Shown: positions 1-8,968, counted from the first letter of the stretch. The stretch: DNA of 32,565 bases from [Phormidium] sp. LEGE 05292 (GCF_015207735.1 NZ_JADEWG010000073.1:1-32565), one strand, 5' to 3'. The notes: a model not told the origin generated them from the letters alone. Translations and numbers: made by a program.

Positions 1-28
1 GGGGACAAGGGGACAAGGTGACAAGGTG
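1..28. repeat. G-rich short tandem repeat (GGGGACAA type)
   Basis: The window opens inside a tandem array of GGGGACAA/GGTGACAA-like units. It is followed by a C-rich tract to about position 80. Similar arrays occur at 20823-20869, at 31818-31872 (complementary strand) and at the right edge of the window. They resemble the short tandemly repeated sequences of filamentous cyanobacteria. The array may extend beyond the window. Confidence 0.6.
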
Positions 29-415
29 AATCCAAAACTCAACACTTTCTCCCCCATCCCCCCATCTCCCCACTTCCTGTTCCCTACTCAGTAATTTTGC
101 TGATTCAATAATAGTTATCAAAGATTGTCAACCGAGAATTTACTAGATTAATAGTTACTGCTTGAGCATTTGGCTCGAAAGCTAGAGGATTGTACTAAAT
201 GCGATCGGCAAATTTGGATGTCGATTTTGGGCAGACAAAAATCCCAATAACTGAGAAATTATCGCATTTACTATTCCCTGATGAATACAAATTGTCCTTC
301 TACAATCGCCCAGAATTTCTAAATATTTTTTCTTTGAAATAACTTAAAAATTTTCCTGATGGCTCTTTCAAGTCCCTGAAAGAAGGAGTAGAAATGCAGG
401 AGATAAAAAATTTCT
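29..415. other. Gene-free region upstream of patX
   Basis: No convincing coding frame was found. The left part is a C-rich tract that continues the repeat. The right part is AT-rich and should contain the patX promoter. No GTA-N8-TAC NtcA site was seen here. AGGAG at 398-402 is the likely ribosome binding site for the gene at 416, although its 13-nt spacing is long. Confidence 0.5.
354..359 (+). promoter_or_regulatory. DIF1-like hexamer upstream of patX
   Basis: The hexamer TCCTGA lies 56 nt before the patX start codon. It differs at one position from TCCGGA, the DIF1 promoter motif described upstream of patX genes and other differentiation-induced genes. Position and similarity fit, but a hexamer with one mismatch is weak evidence. 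Confidence 0.3.
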
Positions 416-601
416 ATGGGACATCTCAACATTACTGTTACTACTTTGCTTTTGGCTTTCTTTACAATTACTTGCCAAACTTTGAACTTTCAATCACAAG
501 CCATTACTACGGAAAAATCAGAAACATCTGTGAATGAACAATCTATTATCTCTATGCCCTTGGCATTTGCTAGGCGTGATAACCGAGGTAGTGGACGGTA
601 A
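416..601 (+). CDS. patX: PatX-like RGSGR-containing secreted inhibitor precursor
   Basis: This 61-residue protein begins with a hydrophobic segment (about residues 6-21) followed by an SQA site that resembles a signal-peptidase cleavage site near residue 29. It ends exactly in RGSGR (residues 57-61). RGSGR is the pentapeptide of PatS and HetN that binds HetR and blocks its action. Small proteins with a hydrophobic N-terminus and a C-terminal RG(S/T)GR are known as PatX, which co-occurs with HetR in filamentous cyanobacteria. The next gene is hetR, which supports the call. A terminator at 786-830 separates the two, so they are probably not one operon. ATG 416 is preferred because an in-frame stop lies at 404-406. 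That the C-terminal peptide is released and moves between cells is inferred from the family. Confidence 0.85.
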   Translation: MGHLNITVTTLLLAFFTITCQTLNFQSQAITTEKSETSVNEQSIISMPLAFARRDNRGSGR

Positions 602-785
602 AATTATTGAGATACGAACAATTATCTATTACCTGAAGCCTTGCTCATCATTTAAGCTTTCATTGCCGATTTATTTGGCTAATTAGGTTTTTTCCTAGTG
701 AGAAAAAACTTAGTTAACTTACAACTACAGATTATCATAAAACGGTAAATGAAAAAAAGCTAGCTAAACTTATTATTTTCTTTCT

Positions 786-830
786 AACCCATGCCAAAAT
801 TGTCTTAGCATGGGTTTTTGACTTTTTTTT
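786..830 (+). terminator. Rho-independent terminator after patX
   Basis: A perfect 9-bp stem, AACCCATGC (786-794) with GCATGGGTT (808-816), has a 13-nt loop and is followed by TTTGACTTTTTTTT. It lies 185 nt after the patX stop and would end that transcript, leaving hetR to its own promoter. Confidence 0.8.
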
Positions 831-1997
<1,167 letters not shown>

Positions 1998-2037
1998 TCC
2001 GGGCTGAGATACTAAAGTGTTGGGTGCAATCTACATT

Positions 2038-2209
2038 GCGTTCGCGCAGCGTGCCGTAGGCGAATCTTTAAAAAATTAGACTATGAGAAATCATCACATT
2101 AGTAATATAGAAATGGATAAGTTTGTGAGTGGAAAAAGAGGTTGGGTTTATTTGTTTCAAGTTAACTTATAAAGAAGGGCGATATGCCTACGGCACGCTG
2201 CGCGAACGC
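2038..2209. repeat. Inverted pair of 24-bp GC-rich repeats
   Basis: The 24 bases at 2038-2061 (starting GCGTTCGCGCAGCG) are the exact reverse complement of 2186-2209 (ending GCTGCGCGAACGC). The arms are 124 nt apart and enclose one copy of the 61-bp repeat. Related GC-rich pieces occur at 8075-8100 and 9505-9540, so this is a dispersed REP-like family. Confidence 0.75.
2089..2149 (+). repeat. 61-bp dispersed repeat, copy A
   Basis: This copy starts AATCATCACATT and ends GGTTGGGTTT. It aligns without gaps to 3999-4059 and 10493-10553, and more loosely to 9610-9660. It lies between the arms of the 24-bp inverted pair downstream of hetR. Substitutions between copies change the potential amino acids, which argues against a small conserved peptide. 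Confidence 0.75.
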
Positions 2210-2321
2210 TATTTTGTGAATCACCCATATACATCAGCAAAATTTACCAAAAATCTCTGCCGATATACTAGCTCAAAAAATCGTTTGGTAAGATATTTAG
2301 TAACCCTTTTCTTTGTTTGCC

Positions 2322-2663
2322 ATGACGCTGAAAGAATTAGAGCCTCAACTGCTAGCACTCTCTGACCAAGAAAAAGCTCAAGTCGTTCAACTTCTATCTC
2401 AAGGCAAAATCACTCTCGGACGCGGTATTGAAAAAACGCCTGGTGTTTGTGGTGGGAGTGCCTGTATTGCAGGAACTCGTATCACTGTTTGGGGACTTGT
2501 AGAAGCTCGTCGGATTGGATATAGTGAAGCCGATTTACTCACTAGCTATCCATCCCTTTCTGCTACTGATATTGCCAATGCTTGGGCTTATGCTGAAGCT
2601 TTCCCAGAGGAAATTGAAACAGAAATTCGGGAAAATGATGAGGTGATGTACGAGGATTTTTAG
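2322..2663 (+). CDS. DUF433-family antitoxin
   Basis: This 113-residue protein carries the DUF433 core GVCGGSACIAGTRITVWGLVE around residues 41-61, preceded by an N-terminal helix region (TLKELEPQLLAL) and followed by an acidic tail. DUF433 proteins are predicted DNA-binding antitoxins paired with DUF5615 PIN-like toxins, and such a gene starts 3 nt downstream. ATG 2322 is preferred over 2313 because MTLKELEPQLLAL is the usual family start. By analogy with type II modules, the pair probably represses its own transcription. Confidence 0.85.
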   Translation: MTLKELEPQLLALSDQEKAQVVQLLSQGKITLGRGIEKTPGVCGGSACIAGTRITVWGLVEARRIGYSEADLLTSYPSLSATDIANAWAYAEAFPEEIETEIRENDEVMYEDF

Positions 2664-2666
2664 TAA

Positions 2667-3014
2667 ATGGCGCGTCTCTATGCTGATGAGCAATACCCCT
2701 ATCCTGTTGTAGAATTTCTGCGAGCTTTGGGACACGATGTTTTAACTGTTCAAGAAGCAGGCAAAGCAAATCAAAGAATTTCCGATCCAGATGTGTTAGC
2801 TTTTGCAACTAGCGAGAATCGTGCCGTTATTACCCAAAATCGTAAAGATTTCTTTCGGTTGCATCGCATCCACCCAGATCACGCTGGTATTATCGCCTGT
2901 ACGAACGACCGCGATTGGGAGGCGTTGGCTAACCGAATCCATGCTGCAATTACAGAGGAAGAATCTTTGCAAGGGAAACTGATTCGTGTTGTGCGTCCTG
3001 CTGTGTCACCCTAA
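2667..3014 (+). CDS. DUF5615 PIN-like toxin
   Basis: The protein has 115 residues. The N-terminal MARLYADEQYP places an Asp-Glu pair (residues 7-8) where DUF5615 proteins keep a predicted metal-binding acidic residue. Further family features are GHDVLTVQEAG, ITQNRKDF (a second acidic site) and HAGIIACTNDRD. The fold is PIN-like, so RNase activity is the expected toxic function, although activity in this family is mostly predicted. It is translated directly after the DUF433 gene and forms one module with it. Confidence 0.85.
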   Translation: MARLYADEQYPYPVVEFLRALGHDVLTVQEAGKANQRISDPDVLAFATSENRAVITQNRKDFFRLHRIHPDHAGIIACTNDRDWEALANRIHAAITEEESLQGKLIRVVRPAVSP

Positions 3015-3093
3015 TTTTAGCTAATTATAAATAGGCGATCGTTTGTTTAAGATGATACACATTTAGTTTAGCTTTCTTGCCTCGCATTATAAG

Positions 3094-3127
3094 GGCGATC
3101 GATCTTTTTTTTAGTAATGCGATCGCG
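3094..3127. repeat. HIP1-bearing REP-like hairpin
   Basis: GGCGATCGATC, a run of T, AGTAATGCGATCGCG: two HIP1-type palindromes flank a T-rich spacer. The same arrangement recurs at 3961-3990, 8851-8880 and 10449-10482. The gene-free interval 3015-3256 otherwise holds only AT-rich sequence. Confidence 0.5.
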
Positions 3128-3256
3128 AAGGATGCCGCAGGTAATCGCTATCGTTAAGTCATCGTCTTGTTATTATAAAATTGGATAAAATTATGCTACT
3201 TTAGAATAAGTTTAAAAAAATATTTAATTTGGAATAGTACATTCGGAAACGTTATC

Positions 3257-3853
3257 ATGTCATCCCTAGAGAGTGCAGCAATTCCTTCAGATATGATTTG
3301 GCGCTTAAGCGTAGATCGGTATCATAATATGATTAAAAATGGTATTCTTACGGACGAAGATCCAGTAGAATTGTTAGAAGGCTGGTTAGTTTTCAAAATG
3401 CCAAAGAATCCCCCGCATAGAGCAGCAACTCGCATTGTCTGAATGGCGATCGAGAGCATTTTGCCTTCAGGATGGTATGTGGATTCGCAAGAGGCGATCG
3501 CACTATTTGATAGCGAACCAGAACCGGATGTGGTGGTTGTTAGAGGAGATACTCGACAGTATCTAGATCGACATCCGGGTGCTGAAGATATTGCCCTTGT
3601 GGTGGAAGTATCCGATACAACTCTTCAACGCGATCGCTCTTTAAAGAAACGCATTTATGCTCGCGCTGGCATTCCAATTTACTGGATTGTAAATCTCCTC
3701 GATCGACAGATTGAGGAATATACTCAGCCATTTGGAGAAGGCGAAGATGCAGATTATGCTACGCAACAAAACTATGGGCTACAGGATTCGTTGCCTTTAG
3801 AGATCGAAGGATTTGAGATAGGAATACTTTCTGTAAATTCTCTATTGCCTTAA
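3257..3853 (+). pseudogene. Uma2-family (DUF820) endonuclease broken by one stop codon
   Basis: Two open segments in one reading frame (3257-3442 and 3443-3853) are separated by a single TGA at 3440-3442. Together they make a Uma2-family protein of about 197 residues. The first half has the N-terminal VDRYHNMIKNGILTDEDPVELLEGWLV region. The second has SGWYVDSQEAI, EPEPDVVVVRG and LVVEVSDTTLQRD, which contain the acidic residues of the predicted PD-(D/E)XK nuclease fold. In related proteins the stop position is usually Arg or another charged residue, so one CGA-to-TGA change would explain it. The rest is undamaged, so the break looks recent. A sequencing error or internal reinitiation at ATG 3443 is possible. 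Confidence 0.8.
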
Positions 3854-4189
3854 CATTAATCATCTATTTTGCGATAGGTGATATCTATTTTTGCTGGTTG
3901 GATGAGGACTTGATAAGTCATAGACGATAACTCGATCGCTCATCAGAAAAAAACAAACTGCGATCGATCTTTTTTTGGTAGTGCGTCGCTCTCCGTCCAA
4001 TCATCACATTGTCATGGTACAAATGGATAAGATTGTGAGTGGAAAAAGATGTTGGGTTTGTTTGCGTTAAACTAACAACAATGTATCGATAGTTCTTTCT
4101 AACCTAGTAGGCAAGAAGCTGCGTTTACTTATCACTACAAGTACCAGAGAACCAGTTAATAAAATCTACTTTTGCAGTATTATTGTCTC
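3854..4189. other. Repeat-filled intergenic region
   Basis: There is no gene. From about 3940 the region is a string of dispersed repeats: CATCAG-A(7)-CAAACTGCGA (similar to 8028-8050), the HIP1/T-run hairpin at 3961-3990, and copy B of the 61-bp repeat. The rest is AT-rich sequence between two converging genes. Confidence 0.6.
3999..4059 (+). repeat. 61-bp dispersed repeat, copy B
   Basis: AATCATCACATTGTCATGGT...TGTTGGGTTT. Its left flank (T-run, AGTGCG, CGCTCTCCGT) also matches the left flank of copy C at 10493, so these two copies belong to a longer repeated unit of about 100 bp. Confidence 0.75.
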
Positions 4190-5014
4190 TCATTCAGCTA
4201 CATTTTGTAATAGCCAAAATCCACTATAAGTCATTCCCGAATCATCAGGTTGCACTAATAAAAAATGCAATCCCTTAGTTTCTTGTTTACGTTGTTCAAA
4301 TATTTGTGCTGCTACAGTAACTTCTTCATCGGCAAATGTTGCTACGATCCATCTATCTACTAAACCAGTTTCTAAAATTAAGCCATCAGGCGCACCAGGA
4401 ATATAATTCAGCGATACAGGTCGGGATTCCTGTATCCAACGTGCTAACCTTAATGATTGTTTTCCTCCATCAATAACTACTCCCGGAACAGGCAAAGTTG
4501 AAGCGATTCCTAAGTTGATTGGTAAGAGAAATTGGGGCATTTCTAAAATGGGAATTGGTTGTCCGGCAAAACTCTCTTCTATATCACTCGCCATCAGAGT
4601 GGCAAAGCGCCATTTTTCCCCCCAAAGTTGTTCAGGTAAAGCAATTGGTGGCGGTTTTTCTAAAGCTATTGGATCGAAAGATTCCCCACTTTGGGAATAT
4701 TGCCGTGCTTTTAACCAGGTTTTTAAACTTTCGGTGCGGCGCGTTGCTTCGACGGCAATCCCTAATTTTTGGGCAGCAGTTTCAATTAAACTGAGTGATT
4801 GGGGGCGAAATACTTGGATTTTTTCCGGTTGATTTTTCTGGGAAGCTATGACTTTTTGGAATTCGCCGAATAACCAATTAGCATTAGCTTCTGATTGAGG
4901 GCATAATGCTTCGTATGTCAAGTTATTTGAGGGATCGCAAATTAATAATTCCCACAAACTTTGTCCTGTGGAATCTTTCAGGGGACGACGATAAAAATCA
5001 ACTTGCCAAGGCAT
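4190..5014 (-). CDS. Tab2/Atab2-family RNA-binding protein
   Basis: The 274-residue protein matches the Tab2 family (DUF1092). The opening WQVDFYRRPLKD and WELLICD, the LQVFRPQ-like segment (IQVFRPQSLSLIE) and the C-terminal FWLLQN are characteristic. In Chlamydomonas and Arabidopsis, Tab2/Atab2 binds leader mRNA and supports translation of photosystem subunits. The cyanobacterial homologue is presumed to act in photosystem biogenesis. No signal peptide or membrane segment is visible. The gene follows the AI-2E family gene on the same strand with a 4-nt gap, so the two are probably co-transcribed. Confidence 0.85.
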   Translation of the reverse strand: MPWQVDFYRRPLKDSTGQSLWELLICDPSNNLTYEALCPQSEANANWLFGEFQKVIASQKNQPEKIQVFRPQSLSLIETAAQKLGIAVEATRRTESLKTWLKARQYSQSGESFDPIALEKPPPIALPEQLWGEKWRFATLMASDIEESFAGQPIPILEMPQFLLPINLGIASTLPVPGVVIDGGKQSLRLARWIQESRPVSLNYIPGAPDGLILETGLVDRWIVATFADEEVTVAAQIFEQRKQETKGLHFLLVQPDDSGMTYSGFWLLQNVAE

Positions 5015-5018
5015 AAGT

Positions 5019-6104
5019 TTAATTATGATTTATTTTATTTGATTTCGGTTCGTCAGCTAATGGTTCTATTGATTCAGATTTGATTGGTTCTTTCATCCAA
5101 CTTACTATCATAGCAGCGATCGGCACTGCTAAAAACATCCCAAGAATTCCAGCAACTCGTTCGCCCAAAAATAGTGCTAAAAATAACAGAACTGGATTAA
5201 TTTCTAAGTTGGCTTTCATCAACTTGGGAGCAATAAAATTATCTTGGATTTGTTGTAAAACTGTACAGGTAATTAAAACTTTAACTGCCATCCAAAAGCC
5301 TTGAGATACTAGCACTAGTAAGGTAACGACGATCGCACACAAGGTTCCCCCAATCCCTGGAATTGCATCAATTATCCCCAAGATTAAACATAAAAATAGG
5401 GCGTACTTGACTCCGATTGCAGTGAAGAAAACCCAGCAGGAAGCCGAAAGGAAAAAAACTAGTAAAATTTGAGCGCGAAAGAAGCCAAGGAAACTTTTTT
5501 GGAAGGTAAGACCAAAGCGATCGCGCAGTTCTAATGGTAATAATTTCAAACTAAATAACCAAATTTTTTCTCCATCAATTAACATATAAACACAGATTAC
5601 GGCAATGAACACAGCCGTCAAAAAGTTAGAAAAGACCCCTTGTAAAAATCCTATGCCTGTAAGTAACCCAGTTTGCAGGGTTTGAATAAATTTGCTAAGT
5701 TGAATAGATTCTAAGAATTTACTTATGGGTAAAAATTTGGTTACTGGTTTAAAATCGTTGGACTTAATAAAATCAAATAAACTATTAGATAATCCTTGTC
5801 CTTGTGTGATTATCTCAAATCCCAAACTGGTAATTAGGGTAGCAATAATAGTTACAAATAATAAACAAACGATCGCAATTGCTAATCCTCTTGGGATAAA
5901 TCGATTCAGCCATTGTACAGGGTAATTCAGCAATGCGGCTAAGGTAGCAGCAATCGTAAAAATAGTAATTGCCGAGTAAAAATAATTAATCAGAAATACG
6001 ATCGCACAACCACAACTAAACAATGCTAAAAAGGTTAATGAAGAACGCAATAATTTAGTATTGCTGAGGTGGTGCCAAAAATGTTTATTAGGATAATCTG
6101 CCAT
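5019..6104 (-). CDS. AI-2E family (PerM-like) membrane protein
   Basis: The protein has 361 residues, with about seven to eight hydrophobic segments: two near residues 20-60, one near 75-95, one near 155-180 and a cluster over 210-340. The C-terminal half has the family features FLCLILGIIDAIPGIGG (around residues 235-250) and QQIQDNFIAPKLM. The family includes TqsA, PerM and Na+/H+ antiporter-like members, so the substrate cannot be named. It is the first gene of a likely two-gene unit with the Tab2-family gene. Confidence 0.85.
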   Translation of the reverse strand: MADYPNKHFWHHLSNTKLLRSSLTFLALFSCGCAIVFLINYFYSAITIFTIAATLAALLNYPVQWLNRFIPRGLAIAIVCLLFVTIIATLITSLGFEIITQGQGLSNSLFDFIKSNDFKPVTKFLPISKFLESIQLSKFIQTLQTGLLTGIGFLQGVFSNFLTAVFIAVICVYMLIDGEKIWLFSLKLLPLELRDRFGLTFQKSFLGFFRAQILLVFFLSASCWVFFTAIGVKYALFLCLILGIIDAIPGIGGTLCAIVVTLLVLVSQGFWMAVKVLITCTVLQQIQDNFIAPKLMKANLEINPVLLFLALFLGERVAGILGMFLAVPIAAMIVSWMKEPIKSESIEPLADEPKSNKINHN

Positions 6105-6470
6105 GTTTTGTTGATTCTCTATAAAAATATTTTTTTGATTTCCAGATATAAATTGCCGTCAAACCGAGCGTACTAGAGGCTCGCTGTTTAATACCAAGTT
6201 GTATTCATGACCTAATTTTGTCTTTTTGTCTTTTCTGTGTACCCCAGCCTCACCTAAGAAAATTATAGGGCTTTATGCGCTGACATTAAAAAATTGGTGA
6301 TTGTGCGCGATCGATCTGTACTTAATAGTTTTTATCATTCTTGCCTAAATTTATAATTGCTCTAAATTTAATGATTTTGAAGAAAATAGCACATTTTTTC
6401 CGATTTTCCGAAGCTATCTGCTACAGATAGAAGTGTACTACAAGTCATTTAATCGATTAGCATCGGTTAA
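6105..6470. other. Intergenic region between divergent genes
   Basis: No coding frame could be supported. The region separates the minus-strand AI-2E gene from the plus-strand avtA and should contain both promoters. A few HIP1-like sites (GCGCGATCGATC near 6306) are present. The last 200 nt before avtA are described separately as a structured element. Confidence 0.4.
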
Positions 6471-6629
6471 TAAGAGATTGGGAAGCAGCCCTCGATGCTC
6501 AGTTTTCACAGAAAACCCAGTGGTTTTGATGCAGGGGTTCGTTAAACCGCAGAACTCCCTAAAGGTTAACGCATTCACAATAGTTAATTTCTAATTGTTC
6601 ATGCTTGTCAACCCCTTCCCAATTGCTTA
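6471..6629 (+). ncRNA. Structured RNA candidate, leader of avtA or small RNA
   Basis: Several complementary segments nest around a multibranch core. ATTGGGAAG (6477-6485) pairs with CTTCCCAAT (6615-6623), extended by TAAG/CTTA. GTTTTC/GAAAAC makes a hairpin at 6502-6516. GGGGTTC (6534-6540) pairs with GAACTCCC (6552-6559) with one bulge. GCAT-TC-ACAAT (6571-6581) pairs with ATTGT-TC-ATGC (6594-6604). The element ends 41 nt before the avtA start and has no U-tract, so a 5' leader is more likely than a terminated small RNA. Its length of about 160-180 nt would also suit a 6S-like RNA, but no class was recognised. Confidence 0.4.
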
Positions 6630-6670
6630 ACACCTTAGTAAACTTTTGTAATTTAGTTTAGTTCAATCCT

Positions 6671-7954
6671 ATGAATCCTGCCCTGACTCAATTTGGTCAT
6701 CAAATGTCCCAGCTTACAGGCGTGCGGGCAATCATGAAAGATATTGCACAAACCCTAAAAGCTAATATAGGAGAGCAATTTATTAACCTCAGCCCCGGAA
6801 ATCCGGTGATTTTACCGGAAATTGAGCAACTATGGCGCAAACACACAGAAGATTTGTTAAGTAGCTCTGATTATGGTGAAGTGGTTTGCCGCTACGGTCA
6901 ATCTCAAGGTTATGAACCATTAATTAATGCAATTGTTAATGATTTTAATCGTCGTTATGGGTTGAGTTTAACTAATCAAAATATCTTGATTACTCCTGGT
7001 AGTCAAAGTCTTTACTTTTATGCCGCTAATGCTTTTGGTGGTTATGCTAAAAATGGTCAATTAAAGCAAATTGTTTTGCCGTTAAGTCCAGATTATACAG
7101 GTTATGGTGGTGTAACTTTAATCCCGGAAGCTTTAGTATCTTATAAGCCACAATTAGATATTGATGAATCTACTCATCGCTTTAAGTATCGCCCGGATTT
7201 TAGTCAGTTGGAAATTAATGAAACTACTGGTTGTGTCTTATTCTCTCGTCCCTGCAATCCGACAGGTAATGTGCTGACGGACGATGAGGTGTTAAAAATT
7301 GCGAATTTGGCAGCACCTTATGATGCTCCAGTATTAATTGATTCGGCTTATGGGCCGCCTTTCCCGGCTTTGAATTTCACGGAAATGTCTCCGGTATTTG
7401 GGGAAAATATTGTCCATTGTATGAGTTTATCGAAAGCGGGATTACCGGGAGAAAGGATTGGTGTGGCGATCGGAGATGAAAAGATCATTCAAGTTTTGGA
7501 ATGTTTCCAAACTAATATGTGTATTCATTCATCTCGGTATGGACAAGCTATTGCTGCAAAGGCGATCGCATCTGGTGAATTAGCAGAACTCGCTACAACC
7601 GTAGTTCGCCCTTATTATCAGCAAAAATTTGTCATAGTAGAAGCTACTCTCAATGAATCAATGCCTCAAGATTTACCTTGGTTTTTACATCGAGGTGAAG
7701 GAGCAATTTTCGCTTGGTTATGGTTAGACAATCTACCAATTACTGATTGGGAATTATACCAATTGTTAAAAAAAGTTGGTGTAATAGTCGTTCCTGGTAG
7801 TTCTTTCTTCCCCGGTTTAAGAGAAGAATGGATACACAAAAATCAATGTATTCGCATTAGTTTGACTGCAACTGATGGAGATATTGCTGAGGGAATGCGA
7901 CGGTTAGCTAAAGTTGTTGCGGAAATTTATCAAAAGTCTGCTGTGGCTATTTAG
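6671..7954 (+). CDS. avtA: Valine-pyruvate aminotransferase
   Basis: The 427-residue fold-type I PLP enzyme is collinear with E. coli AvtA. Matches include FGHQMSQLTGVRAIMKDI at the N-terminus, TPGSQSLYFYAANAF (around residue 113), SRPCNPTGNV (around 197), CMSLSKAGLPGERIG with the PLP lysine at K255, and the C-terminal VPGSSFFPGL. AvtA transfers the amino group between valine/2-oxoisovalerate and alanine/pyruvate and is cytoplasmic. It stands alone on the plus strand, with a structured candidate leader upstream and a palindrome just after the stop. Confidence 0.9.
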   Translation: MNPALTQFGHQMSQLTGVRAIMKDIAQTLKANIGEQFINLSPGNPVILPEIEQLWRKHTEDLLSSSDYGEVVCRYGQSQGYEPLINAIVNDFNRRYGLSLTNQNILITPGSQSLYFYAANAFGGYAKNGQLKQIVLPLSPDYTGYGGVTLIPEALVSYKPQLDIDESTHRFKYRPDFSQLEINETTGCVLFSRPCNPTGNVLTDDEVLKIANLAAPYDAPVLIDSAYGPPFPALNFTEMSPVFGENIVHCMSLSKAGLPGERIGVAIGDEKIIQVLECFQTNMCIHSSRYGQAIAAKAIASGELAELATTVVRPYYQQKFVIVEATLNESMPQDLPWFLHRGEGAIFAWLWLDNLPITDWELYQLLKKVGVIVVPGSSFFPGLREEWIHKNQCIRISLTATDGDIAEGMRRLAKVVAEIYQKSAVAI

Positions 7955-7974
7955 TTAGTGTGACTTTAGCAGTG

Positions 7975-8000
7975 TAGCCAGGGAATTAATTCTCTGGCTA
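7975..8000. terminator. Palindrome downstream of avtA
   Basis: TAGCCAGGGAATT pairs with AATTCTCTGGCTA, a 26-nt palindrome with one G-U pair, 20 nt after the avtA stop. There is no immediate T-run, so it may be a weak terminator or a 3'-end stabilising hairpin. A HIP1-centred hairpin follows at once (AATAGGGCGATCGCACTATT). Confidence 0.5.
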
Positions 8001-8072
8001 ATAGGGCGATCGCACTATTAGCGATTTTTCATCAAAAAAACAAACTGCGAAACCATCAGAATCAGATTCAAC

Positions 8073-8100
8073 TTAGGCGACGGCACGCTACGCGAACGCA
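8073..8100. repeat. GC-rich REP-like fragment
   Basis: TTAGGCGACGGCACGC then TACGCGAACGCA. It matches most of the 24-bp arm at 2186-2209 with small differences. It lies in the short gap between avtA and the second DUF433 gene. Confidence 0.5.
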
Positions 8101-8209
8101 CAAATTGCTAATGAAACTAATGAATTATAGTTTTCTGTTGTTAGTATCTGGGAAAAACATCATCTTTGCATGATAAAATTAACACATAGTTCGTTTAAAA
8201 TAGCTATCA

Positions 8210-8521
8210 ATGGCAATAGTTAACTTAGAATATATAGAAGTAACCCCCGGTGTGTGTGGTGGCAGACCCCGAATTGCAGGACATCGAATTACAGTGGCAG
8301 ATATAGCAGTAATGTATACAAAAATGGGGTATTCTCTCGAAGAAATAGCAGGTAAATATGACTTGCCCCTAGCTTCAGTTTATGCAGCAATGGCTTACTA
8401 TTTCGAGCATAGGGAAGAAATCGATCGCCGCTTGAGAGAAGACGCTGAATTTGTAGAAGTATTTAAACAACAACATCCATCTAAATTGCAAACTAAGTTA
8501 CAACAAATGAGAAATGAGTGA
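8210..8521 (+). CDS. DUF433-family antitoxin (second module)
   Basis: This 103-residue protein has the core TPGVCGGRPRIAGHRITVADIAV at residues 12-34, then a helix-turn-helix-like region (GYSLEEIAGKYDLPLASVYAAMAYY) and a charged C-terminal tail. It overlaps the downstream DUF5615 gene by 8 nt, a sign of coupled translation. It differs clearly from the DUF433 protein at 2322: it lacks that protein's N-terminal helix and has a different tail. The two modules are therefore probably independent acquisitions rather than a recent duplication. Confidence 0.85.
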   Translation: MAIVNLEYIEVTPGVCGGRPRIAGHRITVADIAVMYTKMGYSLEEIAGKYDLPLASVYAAMAYYFEHREEIDRRLREDAEFVEVFKQQHPSKLQTKLQQMRNE

Positions 8522-8849
8522 AAAAGCTAAGTTTCATTTAGATGAAAGTGTTGATCCAGATATCGCAGTTGCGTTAATTAAGTATGGCATAGATGTAACA
8601 ACGGCAAAAACCGAAAATTTACTCGGTCAAAGTGATGAGGTGCAGTTCGCATTTTGTTGTCAACAACAGCGAGTGTTAATTACTCAAGATAGCGATTTTT
8701 TAATTATTGCCAGCCAAGTTTTTCAGCATCCAGGTATCGTATATTATCAACCGGGAACTCGCTCTATAGGAGAAATTATTAGAGGGGTAATTCTCATTTA
8801 TGAAGCTTTAACTCCAGCAGAAATGTATGGTAATGTTGAATATGTTTAA
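8514..8849 (+). CDS. DUF5615 PIN-like toxin (second module)
   Basis: The 111-residue protein has FHLDESVDPDIAVAL at the N-terminus, with the Asp-Glu pair at residues 9-10. It continues with GIDVTTAKTENLLGQSDEVQF and VLITQDSDFLIIA, where the second acidic cluster lies. These are the DUF5615 signatures. As the distal gene overlapping a DUF433 antitoxin, it is the presumed toxin. It ends just before a block of HIP1-rich repeats. Confidence 0.85.
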   Translation: MSEKAKFHLDESVDPDIAVALIKYGIDVTTAKTENLLGQSDEVQFAFCCQQQRVLITQDSDFLIIASQVFQHPGIVYYQPGTRSIGEIIRGVILIYEALTPAEMYGNVEYV

Positions 8850-8850
8850 A

Positions 8851-8939
8851 AAAGCGATCGCTCTTTTTCAGTAGTGCGAACGCTTTTTCATTTTAGGCGA
8901 TCGCTAATCTGAAAAAAGAGCGATCGCACTCTCTTTTTT
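8851..8939. repeat. HIP1-rich palindromic repeat block
   Basis: The block contains AGCGATCGCTCTTTTT-CAGTAGTGCG, then CGCTTTTTCATTTTAGGCG, TCGCTAATCTGAAAAAAGAG and a closing GCGATCGCACTC. The second half closely matches 9453-9504 and 10406-10457. Complementary runs (CTCTTTTT/AAAAAAGAG) flank HIP1 octamers, so it can fold into strong hairpins and may terminate the toxin-antitoxin transcript. Confidence 0.65.
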
Positions 8940-8968
8940 GGCAAGACGAATTCTGCCGACATTTATCC

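Noticed and set aside
394-537. ATG at 394 with a good upstream AGAAGGAG, giving a frame that overlaps patX
   Set aside because: It encodes a sequence with no recognisable features, while the 416 frame has a signal peptide and the exact RGSGR end.
2129-2365. Open frame of 78 codons between hetR and the DUF433 gene
   Set aside because: Most of it is the 61-bp repeat, one arm of the 24-bp inverted repeat and the start of the DUF433 gene in another frame.
4024-4071. Micro-frame MDKIVSGKRCWVCLR in copy B of the 61-bp repeat
   Set aside because: The other copies change residues rather than third positions, and the C-terminal extensions differ, so a repeat is more likely than a peptide gene.
6461-6500. 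GGAAGCAGCC flanked by GCATCG/CGATGC, resembling SRP RNA domain IV
   Set aside because: The partner strand lacks the required GTCAGG side of the symmetric loop, and alternative pairing explains the segment better.
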